Shown: positions 42,348-51,638, counted from the first letter of the stretch. The stretch: DNA of 61,823 bases from Phycisphaerales bacterium (GCA_022447205.1 JAKVBQ010000014.1:14555-76377), one strand, 5' to 3'. Made by a program: numbers and translations. Notes: generated by a model from the sequence alone, not told the origin.

Positions 42348-43293
42348 CGATGCGGTGTCCCGCCTGTCCGGTGGTCACGATCGCCGCGGCATCGGGGTAG
42401 TGTCGTTCCATGACCGTCCGGAGTCCTTCCGCGCCGAGGACGCAACCCGCAGTGGCGAGCGCGTCACTGGTCTCTCCGCGGGCGGCGATCACCGTGACCT
42501 GGACCGGATCGACCAGCCCGAGTCCGGTCGCCGGGTCGAGCACGTGGCTGTAGCGGGTGCCGTCGATCTCGATGAACTGGTGTCGGTCCCCGCTGGTCGA
42601 GACCGAGCGATCCTTCAGGAGGAGCGTTCGTCCCGTCTGTTCATGCCCGGGGGGCAGGATCTCGACCCGCCAGCCTGAGCTGCCGGGTGGTGGGCTGCCG
42701 GCACGGATCTCCCCGTCGAGATCCAGGAGGTGGCGAGGGAAGCCCCGCTTCTCGAGGAGCCTTGCGGCTTCGTCCAGTGCGAAGCCCTTGGCAAAGCCGC
42801 CAAGGTCGACCTGGACGCCCGGGCGAGCGACTCGAACGGCCTTCCCCTCGAATTCGATCGCATCGAAGTCGACCAGTGCGCGAGCTGCATCGATGCGATC
42901 ACTGCTCGGAAGCGTTCCCGTGGTCCGGGTCTCTCGCCAGAGCGTCACGAGCGGGCCGAGGGTGGGGTCGAACCCGCCTCCCGTCGCACCAGCATGATGC
43001 ACCGCCTGTCGGAGTGCCTGACGCAGTTCGTGGCTGGTTCGTCGCCATTCCGGGGCCGCTGCGACCAGCAGGTTGAGTTCCGACTCCGGGTTCCAGTCGC
43101 TGAGGACGCGTTCCAGTTCATGGAGTCGGTCATAGGTCGCGCGTGCCGCCCGTCTCGCCGATGCCTCGTCCTCCGCGTAGAGGACCAGACGTGCCGGCGA
43201 TGCCATCACCAGTTCCACGTATTCATGTTTCTGGAGTCGAGGCGAACAACCGGCCAGAACCGTCACGATCAGCAGGACCGAGAGCCGGTTCAT
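42301..43293 (-). CDS. apbE: FAD:protein FMN transferase (ApbE), lipoprotein
   Basis: 330 aa. Lipobox TVLAGC (Cys16). ApbE attaches FMN to Thr/Ser of exported flavoproteins such as NqrB/C and RnfG. Family marks are a WNPESELNLL stretch, TGGGFDPTLGPLVTLWR, VDLGGFAKGFALDEAARLL, LLDLDGEIRAGS and the SHVLDPATGLGL metal/FAD region with SDALATAG. Its ATG overlaps the P-type ATPase stop by 4 nt, an unusual pairing. No Nqr or Rnf subunits are in the window. Confidence 0.94.
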   Translation of the reverse strand: MNRLSVLLIVTVLAGCSPRLQKHEYVELVMASPARLVLYAEDEASARRAARATYDRLHELERVLSDWNPESELNLLVAAAPEWRRTSHELRQALRQAVHHAGATGGGFDPTLGPLVTLWRETRTTGTLPSSDRIDAARALVDFDAIEFEGKAVRVARPGVQVDLGGFAKGFALDEAARLLEKRGFPRHLLDLDGEIRAGSPPPGSSGWRVEILPPGHEQTGRTLLLKDRSVSTSGDRHQFIEIDGTRYSHVLDPATGLGLVDPVQVTVIAARGETSDALATAGCVLGAEGLRTVMERHYPDAAAIVTTGQAGHRIVTTIGMLPARVDDAP

Positions 43294-45245
43294 GTTCCCG
43301 GTTCCCGATAGCCGAGCAGCCTCAGCGCATTCAGGACCACGACCAGGGTCGATCCCTCGTGGAAGACCACCGCGATCCAGATCGGTGCATAGCCAAGCGC
43401 CGCGACCGGAACCAGCCAGGCGATCACGAAGAGCGAGATGAAGACGTTCTGCATGATGGTTCGGCGGACACGTCGACTGAGCCCGATCGCATACGTCAGT
43501 CTCGAGAGGTCGTCCGCCATCAGGGCGACGTCCGCCGTCTCGAGGGCGACATCCGTGCCACCGGCCCCCATGGCGATGCCGACATCGGCCTCCGCCAGGG
43601 CGGGGGCGTCGTTGACGCCGTCCCCGACCATGCCGACCCGGAGTTGCTCGTCCCGGAGCCCCTTGATCACGTTGATCTTGTCTTCGGGCATCAGGCCGGA
43701 CTCGATGCGGTCGGCACCCACCGCCTCGCCGACCCGCCGTGCCACCGCTTCGTTGTCGCCGGTGAGCATCAGCACCTGACCGATTCCGATTCCGTGGAGG
43801 CGGTCGATGACCTGCTTCGAACCGGGACGAGGGTCGTCCGCCAGGGCGATCACGCCGAGCACCGCCTTCTCGCGAACAACGACCATCACCGTCCGCGCCT
43901 CTTCCTCGAGCCGTTCGGCCTGCCGGACCGCTTCGTCCCGGTCGGTCCACTGTCGGGCTTCGTCGGAGTGCAGGAGTCTGGATCCGCCGATCACGACTTC
44001 TCTGCCATCGACCCGTGCGCTCAATCCGATGCCGGGGAGGTCCTTGACGTCCGTGGCGATCGGCAGCTCGAGTCGGCGTGCCTGGCACGCACGCGAGATC
44101 GATCGGGCGATCGGGTGGGTGGACTGGTGTTCGACCGCACCGATCAGGCGGAGCAGGTCCTCTTCGTCGCTCTCGTCGAAGCGGATGATGTCCGTGAGTT
44201 CCGGCCTGCCGGCGGTGATCGTTCCGGTCTTGTCCATCGCGAGGACATCGAGTGCACCGAGGTTCTCGAGGTGCATGCCGCCCTTGATCAGGACACCGTT
44301 TCGAGCGGCCTGCGCGATCCCGGCGAGGATCGCGGAAGGCGTCGAGATCGCGAGGGCGCAGGGAGACGCGCCGACCAGCACCGTCATCCCCCGCAGGAAC
44401 GCCTCCTTCCAGGTCAACATGCCCAGGAGCGGGGGGAGCAGGATCAACAGGAGCGTGCCAATCAGGATCACCGGCACGTAGATGCGGGTGAACTTGCGGG
44501 CAAGGCGCTGGCTCCGACCCTGACGGGATCGACTCTCCTCGACCAGCTTGATCATCCGGGACATGGTGCTTTCGGTCGCCAGTCGGTCGACCCGGACCAC
44601 CAGTGCACCGGAACCGTTCAGGCTTCCCGCGAAGATCCTCTCGCCCGGTTCCGCCTCGATCGGGACGCTCTCCCCGGTGATCGCCGCCTGGTCGACCGTC
44701 GAGGTGCCTTCCTCGATGACCCCGTCCACGGGGATCCTGGATGCCGGCCTGACCCGGACCCGGTCGCCTGGCTTGATGACGTCGATCGACACGGTTCGTT
44801 CGCCATCCGGATCGATCCGGACCGCATTCGTCGGGGTGATCGAGCCGAGCGAACGGATCGCGTTCCTGGCCCGCCCCATCGCATGGTGTTCGAGTGCATG
44901 TCCCAGCGAGAAGAGGAAGAAGAGCAGTGCGCCTTCCGGGTAGAGCCCGATCGCGGCCGCGCCGAGTCCCGCGACGAGCATCAGGAAGTCGATGTCCAGT
45001 CGGAGTTTCATCAGCGCACGGAACGACGAGTCGACGACTTCGAACGCACCCGTCGCATAGGACCCGGCATAGAGGGTCAGGGTCAGCCAGCGCACTGGCG
45101 AACCGCTCACGTCCAGGAGCCACCCCGCCAGCAGGAAGATGCCGGAGAGTGCCGGGAACACCAGGTGATGGTGTCGACGGAGGAAGGAAGCGCCTGCTTC
45201 ATCACATCCGTGGGCTGAGTGGTCGTCGTCGGCGTGCTGGTGCAT
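43290..45245 (-). CDS. P1B-4 type heavy-metal transporting ATPase (CoaT/CtpD-like)
   Basis: 651 aa. His-rich N-terminus (MHQHADDDHSAHG) but no CxxC metal-binding domain. The actuator domain has TGES (190-193). The transmembrane metal site is SPC (294-296) rather than CPC. The phosphorylation motif is DKTGT (338-342), then a THPIA histidine, TGDNEAVA and GDGVNDAPAL. Near the end is HEGSTLVVVLNALRLL. SPC plus HEGxT defines subgroup P1B-4, which exports Co2+, Fe2+, Ni2+ or Zn2+ depending on the member. It is the first gene of a unit with apbE and is divergent from pqiA. Confidence 0.93.
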   Translation of the reverse strand: MHQHADDDHSAHGCDEAGASFLRRHHHLVFPALSGIFLLAGWLLDVSGSPVRWLTLTLYAGSYATGAFEVVDSSFRALMKLRLDIDFLMLVAGLGAAAIGLYPEGALLFFLFSLGHALEHHAMGRARNAIRSLGSITPTNAVRIDPDGERTVSIDVIKPGDRVRVRPASRIPVDGVIEEGTSTVDQAAITGESVPIEAEPGERIFAGSLNGSGALVVRVDRLATESTMSRMIKLVEESRSRQGRSQRLARKFTRIYVPVILIGTLLLILLPPLLGMLTWKEAFLRGMTVLVGASPCALAISTPSAILAGIAQAARNGVLIKGGMHLENLGALDVLAMDKTGTITAGRPELTDIIRFDESDEEDLLRLIGAVEHQSTHPIARSISRACQARRLELPIATDVKDLPGIGLSARVDGREVVIGGSRLLHSDEARQWTDRDEAVRQAERLEEEARTVMVVVREKAVLGVIALADDPRPGSKQVIDRLHGIGIGQVLMLTGDNEAVARRVGEAVGADRIESGLMPEDKINVIKGLRDEQLRVGMVGDGVNDAPALAEADVGIAMGAGGTDVALETADVALMADDLSRLTYAIGLSRRVRRTIMQNVFISLFVIAWLVPVAALGYAPIWIAVVFHEGSTLVVVLNALRLLGYREPGT

Positions 45246-45350
45246 AAATCCTGCCTGTGGGCCTTGATCAGGGGATTCTATCCGCTCGGGCGATTTGGAG
45301 CGGAACAGTCTGGATCAGCGACGGTTCGATCGCCGATACGATGACCAGTC

Positions 45351-46418
45351 ATGGAGCGCCTCCAGGTAGAAGAGCTCGAACCGAATCGGCTGATGAGCCT
45401 CGCTGGTCTCAAGGGCTGGCTGATTCCCGTCGGCCTGATTCTCGTGCTCGTCTCCAACGTCATCGCCCTGATGCTGCCCTTCCTCGACATCGACGTCGTC
45501 CTGAAGGGGCACAGTGAGTACAAGCTTCCTGAATCCGTGAAGCTGATGTGGGAGATGAAGCTCTACTGGGTCTCGATCCTGATCGTCGTCTTCTCGATCG
45601 TCTTTCCCCTCGCAAAGACGATCGCCCTGATCGTCACCTGGTTCCTGAAGGTCCCTCCGCTCCTGCGCAGGCGTTTCATCCTCTTGCTCGAGAGCCTCGG
45701 GAAGTGGTCGATGCTGGACATCTTCGTGGTGATCCTGCTGATGGTCCTCTCGAACAACCAGATCTTCCTCTCGACCAAGCCGCGGGCAGGACTGATCTTC
45801 TTCATCTTCGCGATCATCGGGAACATGGTCATGAGCCGGATCATGGAGGTGGTCGACGGCCGTCTCTATCCGAAGGTCGAACAGGAGGAGACCGAGGAGA
45901 AGGACTTCATCCCACTCGGTTCGACCGGCGGGATCGGCTGGGCGATGCCGCTGCTTCTCATCGTTTCGTTCGTCTCGATCATCGTCGCCGTCGACGTGCC
46001 CTTCCTGAAGATCAACGACATCCTGCTCCGATCCCATTCGTACAGCGTGGTCGAGGCGACCGGTGCGCTCTGGACCGAGTCACGCTACGTCCTTGCCGCG
46101 TTCCTGATCTTCTTCGTGGGCGTGATGCCCCTCATCCGGATCCTCTACATCGGATGGATCTGGTTCAATCGGGGGTCCGGCACCCTGCACGAGAGGCGTT
46201 TCGACCAGGTCAGGGTCATGGGCGAGTGGTCGATGATGAGCGTGTTCCTGCTCGCTCTCGTCATGATCCTCACCGAAGGCGGAGAGCTCGTCCGCACCCA
46301 GCTCAAGAACGGGCTCTGGGCGATCCTTGCCTCGACCATGGTCTGCGTCATCTCGCTCTGGATCGCACGATTCCTCCTGCGCAGGGCGATACTCGCTGCC
46401 AGAAAACAAGCCTCATGA
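45351..46418 (+). CDS. Paraquat-inducible protein A (PqiA) family membrane protein
   Basis: 355 aa with two related halves of about four helices each. Each half contains a PqiA-type segment: LGKWSMLDIFVVILLM and MGEWSMMSVFLLALVM. The cysteine motifs seen in E. coli PqiA are absent. PqiA proteins partner MCE-type lipid transporters (PqiB) in moving lipids across the periplasm, but no MCE gene is adjacent. Its TGA overlaps the ATG of an unknown membrane protein. Confidence 0.85.
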   Translation: MERLQVEELEPNRLMSLAGLKGWLIPVGLILVLVSNVIALMLPFLDIDVVLKGHSEYKLPESVKLMWEMKLYWVSILIVVFSIVFPLAKTIALIVTWFLKVPPLLRRRFILLLESLGKWSMLDIFVVILLMVLSNNQIFLSTKPRAGLIFFIFAIIGNMVMSRIMEVVDGRLYPKVEQEETEEKDFIPLGSTGGIGWAMPLLLIVSFVSIIVAVDVPFLKINDILLRSHSYSVVEATGALWTESRYVLAAFLIFFVGVMPLIRILYIGWIWFNRGSGTLHERRFDQVRVMGEWSMMSVFLLALVMILTEGGELVRTQLKNGLWAILASTMVCVISLWIARFLLRRAILAARKQAS

Positions 46419-47629
46419 GGGATTCCAACGCCTCGCCGGGGCGTTTCCTGAAGGATCTCGTCGCGTCGGTCGTCGTGGTCGGTCTTGCGTGTGTCGGTGT
46501 CTGGTTCCTCTTCGGCGTCACGAACGGTCTGCCGGAGATGAACTTCTACTACCAGGCGGACGTTCCCCGGATCCACGACAATCTCGTGAACTTCAAATCC
46601 ATTTACTTCCGCATGAGCATCCATCCGCTCTTCGGTTGGGTGTGCATCGCCTACAGCATGGGTTCGAACCTCCTCGACCTCGCTGATGCGGAGGCGGTTC
46701 GACTGTACGCGATGGTCGTCGTCTCCCTCACGCTGCTCCTGTTCATGATCCTGGGGCGGCAGCTCGGTCTCGGGACGTATGGAGCCGTCGCCGTGACCCT
46801 GCTCTATGCGGCCTCCGGTGGGGTCCTGAACTGGGCGATCCTCCCGGAAACGCACCTGCTTGGTGCGTGCAGCATCATGGCGGCTCTGGTTCTGCGCAAT
46901 CTCCTGATGCGGAGATGGCCGACCATGACCGGAAGCAACCGAGTCATTCGGGACGGGGTGCTGCTTGCGATCGCAGCCTCCATGGTCGTCACCAACGCGA
47001 TCGTCGTTCTCTTCGCGTCCTGGAACGCGCGATTCCTTCGCAAGCGGGCGGTCGGTTCCCTGGTCCGACTTGAATGGATGCGTTTCCCGAGACACCTGCT
47101 CGTCGTCGCGGTCGGCGTGCTCGTCCTGCAGGTCGTCCAGATGGGGTCCTTCTTCATCATCTCCAACAACACCATGGGCCGCCTGTTCAACATCCGGGGC
47201 GAACTCGCGTTCGTCGTGACCGAACAGAGTGCCGGATTCTTCGATTGCCTCCTTGCACTGGGGGTGCTCGCGCCGTCACTCGAAGGCAACGGCATGGTCG
47301 CCATCCTCTGCGGCCTGGTCGTCTTCGTGATCGTGTATGCGATGCTCCGGGAGGCGAGGCCCGCGACGGTGCCGCTGCTTCTGTTCGCCTTCTTCGGGGT
47401 CGCGCTCCACGTGTTCTACGGTCGAGGGGACTCGTTCCTGTATTCGGCGAACTACACCTGGGCGGCGATGATGCTGGTCGGGCTTTTCCTGGCCGGTCGT
47501 ACGGGACGATTCTTCGTGCCCGTCTGCCTGCTCCTGGCCTGCGGGCTCGGGTACGCGAATGCCGTCACCTACATCGACTCGATGGACCAACTGGTTGAAG
47601 CCGGCCACATCTGGATGCCCTTCGACTGA
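46415..47629 (+). CDS. Polytopic membrane protein of unknown function
   Basis: 404 aa with about ten membrane helices. The first periplasmic loop contains GLPEMNFYYQADVPRIHDN and MSIHPLFGW, with an Asp- and His-containing arrangement that recalls the first loop of GT-C (ArnT/PMT-like) glycosyltransferases. I cannot assign it to a family with confidence. It is translationally coupled to pqiA (ATGA), so it may act in the same envelope lipid process. Confidence 0.8.
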   Translation: MRDSNASPGRFLKDLVASVVVVGLACVGVWFLFGVTNGLPEMNFYYQADVPRIHDNLVNFKSIYFRMSIHPLFGWVCIAYSMGSNLLDLADAEAVRLYAMVVVSLTLLLFMILGRQLGLGTYGAVAVTLLYAASGGVLNWAILPETHLLGACSIMAALVLRNLLMRRWPTMTGSNRVIRDGVLLAIAASMVVTNAIVVLFASWNARFLRKRAVGSLVRLEWMRFPRHLLVVAVGVLVLQVVQMGSFFIISNNTMGRLFNIRGELAFVVTEQSAGFFDCLLALGVLAPSLEGNGMVAILCGLVVFVIVYAMLREARPATVPLLLFAFFGVALHVFYGRGDSFLYSANYTWAAMMLVGLFLAGRTGRFFVPVCLLLACGLGYANAVTYIDSMDQLVEAGHIWMPFD

Positions 47630-47649
47630 TTCAGGGAGACGTCTTCCGA

Positions 47650-48789
47650 TCAGTTCCAGGTGTCCGGGCGGGGGGTCTCGTGACCACCCGCGGCGACCGG
47701 CACCACCGTCGCACGCCGTTCCCCGTCCTCGAGGAGGATCGCGTGCCGGGCCAGGTTCACGGTCGGACACACGTGTTTCGGAACCAGCGCGAGCACCGTT
47801 CCGCGCTCCGGCAGTGCTCCTTCATGCACGCGGACGGGGAGGTGCTCTTCGCTGGGATGCAGCGGTGTCATGCCCGGTTCGCCGAGGATCACGCAGCACG
47901 GATCACCGGCATCCGCGGAGATCGACTTGTGTCCTGCCGCAAGGGTGAAGACGTCTGGTGCGGGATGACTCACCACGTGGGCAAGAACCACGGCCGCGGG
48001 CTCGAGGCCCAGTCGGTCCACTTCCTCCATCTCTGCCGAGAGCGCATCGTGCAGGACGACCGTGCCCGGCGAGACGGTGTGTCGCATCGTGCCCACCAGG
48101 CGGGCGTGGCTCAGGGCATGGAGGAAGGTGGTGGTGCCACTGGTGATGAGTTCGTCCGCACCGCCCAGGCTCGCATCCAGTTCGAGGAGTTCGTCGTAGG
48201 CGGCATGGGCGCGTTCCCTGCGGTCGCCTTCCCTGCCGTCCCTGATGTGCCCGTCATAGAAGTGAACACCCCGCCAGCGATCCCCGCAGGCAAGGGCGAC
48301 CAGGGCGATCGCGTCGGGATCCTCGAGCGACATGCCGGTCCGAGTCATTCCCGGGTCGACGTCCACGAACCCGCCGATGCCGTCCGGAAGCGCCGCCACC
48401 GCCTCGGTCGTCTCGACCAGGGTGGAGAGTCGCGAGGACGGGTGCGCCTTCTGCAGTTCGGCGAGTCGACGAAGTCCCGTCGGCGTGGGGTGGTGCGCAA
48501 GCAGGATGTCGACATCGGGGGCGAGTTCGAGCAGGACCGCCATCTCCCGCGTGGTGGAACACTTGAACCTGTCGACACCCGCATCCAGGAGCATGCGCCA
48601 GATCTCGGGGATCTTCGTGGTCTTGAGGTGGGGCCTCCAGCACGCCGGGTCACCGATCGCATCGAGGATCCGATCCACGTTGCGTCGGACGGTGGGGAGG
48701 TGGATCGTGAGTGCCGGCGTGACCAGTTCGTCGGCCGGTGTCGTTTCCGTCATGAAGACATCGGGGGAGATGTCCTTGAACGGCGTCAT
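47650..48789 (-). CDS. Fold-type III PLP enzyme (D-threonine aldolase/D-serine dehydratase-like)
   Basis: 379 aa. N-terminal alanine-racemase-like barrel with the PLP lysine in WRPHLKTTKIPEI, then FKCSTTREM and a GFVDVDPGMTRTGM loop. The C-terminal beta domain holds the metal site HVCPTVNL, in which His and Cys bind Zn2+ in the D-serine dehydratase/D-threonine aldolase group. It likely acts on a D-beta-hydroxy amino acid. The ATG overlaps the msrBA stop by 4 nt. The start at MTPFKDISPD is chosen for that coupling; longer readings exist. Confidence 0.88.
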   Translation of the reverse strand: MTPFKDISPDVFMTETTPADELVTPALTIHLPTVRRNVDRILDAIGDPACWRPHLKTTKIPEIWRMLLDAGVDRFKCSTTREMAVLLELAPDVDILLAHHPTPTGLRRLAELQKAHPSSRLSTLVETTEAVAALPDGIGGFVDVDPGMTRTGMSLEDPDAIALVALACGDRWRGVHFYDGHIRDGREGDRRERAHAAYDELLELDASLGGADELITSGTTTFLHALSHARLVGTMRHTVSPGTVVLHDALSAEMEEVDRLGLEPAAVVLAHVVSHPAPDVFTLAAGHKSISADAGDPCCVILGEPGMTPLHPSEEHLPVRVHEGALPERGTVLALVPKHVCPTVNLARHAILLEDGERRATVVPVAAGGHETPRPDTWN

Positions 48790-49904
48790 TTCGCCTCGTT
48801 CTTCAGGTTGATCCGTTCCGTGAACTCCTCGATCGCCGGTCCGATGCCCGGGTGGCACGCTCTTCCGGTCCTGACGACGTAGTCCTGGTGGTAGTCCTCG
48901 GCACCGTGGAAGGGCTCCGCGGCCTCGATCTCGGTGACGATGGTGCGTCCCTTGAACTCGCTGTCTGCCGCCAGTTCCTCGACGATCTTCCTGGCGAGCT
49001 CGCCCTGTTCCTTCGAGGTCGTGTAGATCCCGCTCCGGTACTGGGTGCCGATGTCCGGTCCCTGGCGGTTGAGCGTGGTCGGGTCATGGATCCTGAAGAA
49101 GAAGCGGACCAGGGTCTCGTAGTCCACGACCTCGGGGTCGAAGAGCACCTTGACCGATTCCGCGTGACCGGTGGTTCCGGTGCAGACCTGCTTGTAGTCG
49201 GGGGACTCGGTGTCTCCGTTCTGGTAGCCGCTGCTGGCGGACAGGACACCGGGGAGCTTGCTGAACGCATACTCGATCCCCCAGAAGCAACCGCCCGCGA
49301 AGTACGCCGTCGCCGATTCGGCAGGTCTCGATTCCGGGGGAAGCTCGCTGCCCTCCTCGTGGAAGGTCAGTGATTCCGAGTTCAGGCAGAAGCGGAGCCC
49401 GGTCGGTTCCGGACCGTCCTCGAAGACATGCCCGAGGTGCGCATCGCACCTGGCGCAGAGGATCTCGATCCTGGACATGCCCAGCGAATCGTCGCGCTTG
49501 CCGACGACGTGCTCCCTGTCGAAGGGGAAGGTGAAGCTCGGCCATCCGGTCCCGGAGGTGAACTTGTCCTCGCTCTTGAACAGCGGGAGTCCGCAGACGA
49601 CGCAGGCGTAGAGGCCGTCCTTCTTGTTGTCCAGGAGCGTGCCGCAGAACGCAGCCTCGGTGCCGGCAGCCTGGGTGATGCGCTTCTGTTCCGGGGTCAG
49701 CTTCGCGACGAGCTTCGCCTTCTCCTCGGGGCTGGGGGGGGTCAGTTCGTAGCCGCTGTCCGAAAGGCGTGGCTCGGACCGGTCCTCTTGTTCCTGCTGG
49801 TTCATCTTGAACGCTCTCGTCTGGTGTTCCGAGGGACACGCCCCGGCAAGCATGCAGCATGCCAGCAGCGTCGATGTCACGACCTTGATGTGATGTGGAG
49901 ACAC
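48786..49904 (-). CDS. Lipoprotein methionine sulfoxide reductase, MsrB-MsrA fusion
   Basis: 372 aa from a GTG start with a strong AAGGAG site. Signal peptide with lipobox LAGAC (Cys23), so it is anchored outside the cytoplasm. MsrB comes first, with the zinc pairs CVVC and CARC, GTGWPSF and the catalytic Cys in LRFCLNS (reduces Met-R-sulfoxide). MsrA follows with GGCFWGIEY (reduces Met-S-sulfoxide) and EAAEPFHGAEDYHQDY. The B-then-A order matches Neisseria PilB. An inner ATG after the signal would give a cytoplasmic form. A weak TATAGA-type -10 lies in 49905-50062, where no gene is seen. Confidence 0.93.
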   Translation of the reverse strand: MSPHHIKVVTSTLLACCMLAGACPSEHQTRAFKMNQQEQEDRSEPRLSDSGYELTPPSPEEKAKLVAKLTPEQKRITQAAGTEAAFCGTLLDNKKDGLYACVVCGLPLFKSEDKFTSGTGWPSFTFPFDREHVVGKRDDSLGMSRIEILCARCDAHLGHVFEDGPEPTGLRFCLNSESLTFHEEGSELPPESRPAESATAYFAGGCFWGIEYAFSKLPGVLSASSGYQNGDTESPDYKQVCTGTTGHAESVKVLFDPEVVDYETLVRFFFRIHDPTTLNRQGPDIGTQYRSGIYTTSKEQGELARKIVEELAADSEFKGRTIVTEIEAAEPFHGAEDYHQDYVVRTGRACHPGIGPAIEEFTERINLKNEAK

Positions 49905-50062
49905 GTGTGGTCCACTCCTTCCTGGGCGTGCCCGGGGGCATGTCCAGTCTATACCGGCCAGGCTGTCTTCTGGTTCACTTCGTGCCACATACGGACCGAC
50001 AGGGGGCGGCCGGCGGGATCCGGTGGGGGTGTTTCGTGGGGGCTCGACGGTTCCTGGACGGC

Positions 50063-50869
50063 TCAGTCGCGCCTTCGCTCGATCTCCGCCCAGGCGTTGT
50101 GCCCGTGGATCGACTCGAAGTTCTCGCTGTTGATCCTGAAGAAGGTGATCCGTTCGTCCTTCTCGAGTTCGATCGCCAGGTCGCGGATGATGTCCTCGAC
50201 GAACTTGGGGTTCTCGTACGCCGCTTCGGTGACGAACTTCTCGTCGGGTCGCTTCAGCACCGAGAAGACCTCGCAGGACGCTGCTTCTTCGAGCTTTCGC
50301 CCCAGTTCGGCGATGCCGATCGGTTCCGAGGTCTCGATGCGGGCGGTCAGTTCACAGCGCTGGTTGTGCGCGCCGTAGGCGGAGATCTCCTTCGAGCACG
50401 GGCAGAGGCTCGTCGCCGGGGCGCGAACCGTCAGGAAGCGACGGATCGTGTCGCCGGGTCCGGCTTCGATGCCGAGCGACACCTGGTACTCGATCAGGCC
50501 GACCTCGCCGGTGACCGGTGCGGGCTTCGAGATGAACCACGGGAAGGACATGTCGACCTGTGCGACCTCCGCTTCAAGCGAGGTGCGCAGGTCGGCGACG
50601 AGCCCGTCGAGTCGTCCCGGTCCCAGGGTCTCCTGGTGCTCCGAGAGGATCTGGATGAATCGGCTCATGTGGGTGCCCTTGACGTCCCCGGGGAGCGAGA
50701 CCGTCATGCAGAAGGTCGCGGTCACGTTCTGGGCGGTCCCATCGATGTCGGTGACCAGGACCGGGTGCCTGACGTGGCTCACGCCGACGCGGTCGATGGC
50801 GACTTCGCGTGAGTCCTCGAGGCTCTGGATGTCGGGCAGGTCCCTGCTGTCGGGCATGAGTGTGCTCAT
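50063..50869 (-). CDS. folE2: GTP cyclohydrolase FolE2 (type IB)
   Basis: 268 aa. It converts GTP to dihydroneopterin triphosphate, the first step of folate synthesis, and in many bacteria replaces zinc-dependent FolE when zinc is scarce. Signatures are SLPGDVKGTHMSRF, SLCPCSKEISAYGAHNQR with the catalytic Cys pair, and HGHNAWAE at the end. The start MSTLMPDSRD is followed by an alternative ATG at residue 5. Divergent from the ybaK-like gene. Confidence 0.95.
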   Translation of the reverse strand: MSTLMPDSRDLPDIQSLEDSREVAIDRVGVSHVRHPVLVTDIDGTAQNVTATFCMTVSLPGDVKGTHMSRFIQILSEHQETLGPGRLDGLVADLRTSLEAEVAQVDMSFPWFISKPAPVTGEVGLIEYQVSLGIEAGPGDTIRRFLTVRAPATSLCPCSKEISAYGAHNQRCELTARIETSEPIGIAELGRKLEEAASCEVFSVLKRPDEKFVTEAAYENPKFVEDIIRDLAIELEKDERITFFRINSENFESIHGHNAWAEIERRRD

Positions 50870-51049
50870 GATTCTCGTCGTCTCGTTGCGGCGTCGGGGT
50901 GGATCCGGAGCGTGCGATCCGGCTCGACATCGTACACCAGCGAGGGTGGCGGGGCCGGTTTTCTTTCCCGAGCCGGGGTGAATTCAGCCTTGCCGGCGTG
51001 GGATCTGCTGGTGGCCTCCGGTCTCCATGGCTCCCGATACCATCGGGGC

Positions 51050-51544
51050 ATGGCGGAAGAACACCCCCGGTCCATCGTGACGAGGCGGATCCTCGATCGA
51101 CTCGAAGGAGCCGGCGTGGAGCACCGACACCTCGTTCACGAACCGACACCGACTTCCGAGGAGAGTGCGCGGGTTCGTGGCGAGCCGATCGAGATCGGCG
51201 GGAAGGCACTCGTCTTCAAGGCGGGGGATCGCTTCCTCCTCTTCGTGGTGTCCGCTGCCCGGCGGGTCGATTCGAAGCGGCTGCGCAAGGCGGTGGGTGC
51301 TCGCGGCATCCGGTTCGCTTCCCGGGATGAACTGCATGAACTCACGGGGCTGGTCCCCGGCAGCGTGCCGCCGTTCGGACGTCCGATCCTTGACCTGGAT
51401 CTCGTCGTCGACGAGTCGGTCCTCGCCAACGACCGGATCGCCTTCAACGCGGGGTCACTCACCGAGTCGGTGATCATGTCGACCCGCGACTGGCTGGAGA
51501 TCGCCGCACCCGACCTGGTGGTCGATGTCGCGGAAGCGTCCTAG
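51050..51544 (+). CDS. YbaK/ProX-family aminoacyl-tRNA deacylase
   Basis: 164 aa. It hydrolyses mischarged tRNAs (Cys-tRNA-Pro or Ala-tRNA-Pro depending on the member). The fold is indicated by IEIGGKALVFKAGDRFLLFV with the conserved Lys, ASRDELHELTGLVPGSVPPF and a C-terminal VLANDRIAFNAGSLTESVIM. The start at MAEEHPRS is supported by a plausible ATG just past the divergent spacer; longer readings are not. Specificity cannot be assigned. It stops 11 nt before tRNA-Leu on the opposite strand. Confidence 0.88.
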   Translation: MAEEHPRSIVTRRILDRLEGAGVEHRHLVHEPTPTSEESARVRGEPIEIGGKALVFKAGDRFLLFVVSAARRVDSKRLRKAVGARGIRFASRDELHELTGLVPGSVPPFGRPILDLDLVVDESVLANDRIAFNAGSLTESVIMSTRDWLEIAAPDLVVDVAEAS

Positions 51545-51554
51545 GAGCAGGGAA

Positions 51555-51638
51555 TGGACCCGGTGGGACTCGAACCCACATGTCCCGAAGGACCGCGGAT
51601 TTTAAGTCCGCTGCGTCTGCCAATTCCGCCACAGGTCC
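51555..51638 (-). tRNA. tRNA-Leu (anticodon TAA)
   Basis: On the minus strand the acceptor GGACCTG pairs with CGGGTCC (one T-G pair). The D-arm holds GGCGGAATTGGCAGACGC. The anticodon stem GCGGA/TCCGC has loop CTTAAAA, giving TAA. A long variable arm GGTCC-TTC-GGGAC-type, as expected for a class II tRNA, is followed by the T-arm GTGGG-TTCGAGT-CCCAC. Discriminator A73. No CCA is encoded. Confidence 0.96.

Noticed and set aside
43293-45123. Continuation of the apbE frame through the ATPase gene, which could suggest a fused 940-aa protein
   Set aside because: The upstream part is Arg/Pro/Gly-rich and lies in a different frame from the P1B ATPase. ApbE has its own lipoprotein signal and ATG.
45246-45350. 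GGATtctATCC as a metal-responsive operator between the ATPase and pqiA genes
   Set aside because: Only a 4-bp half-site repeat and no convincing promoter spacing; too weak to call.
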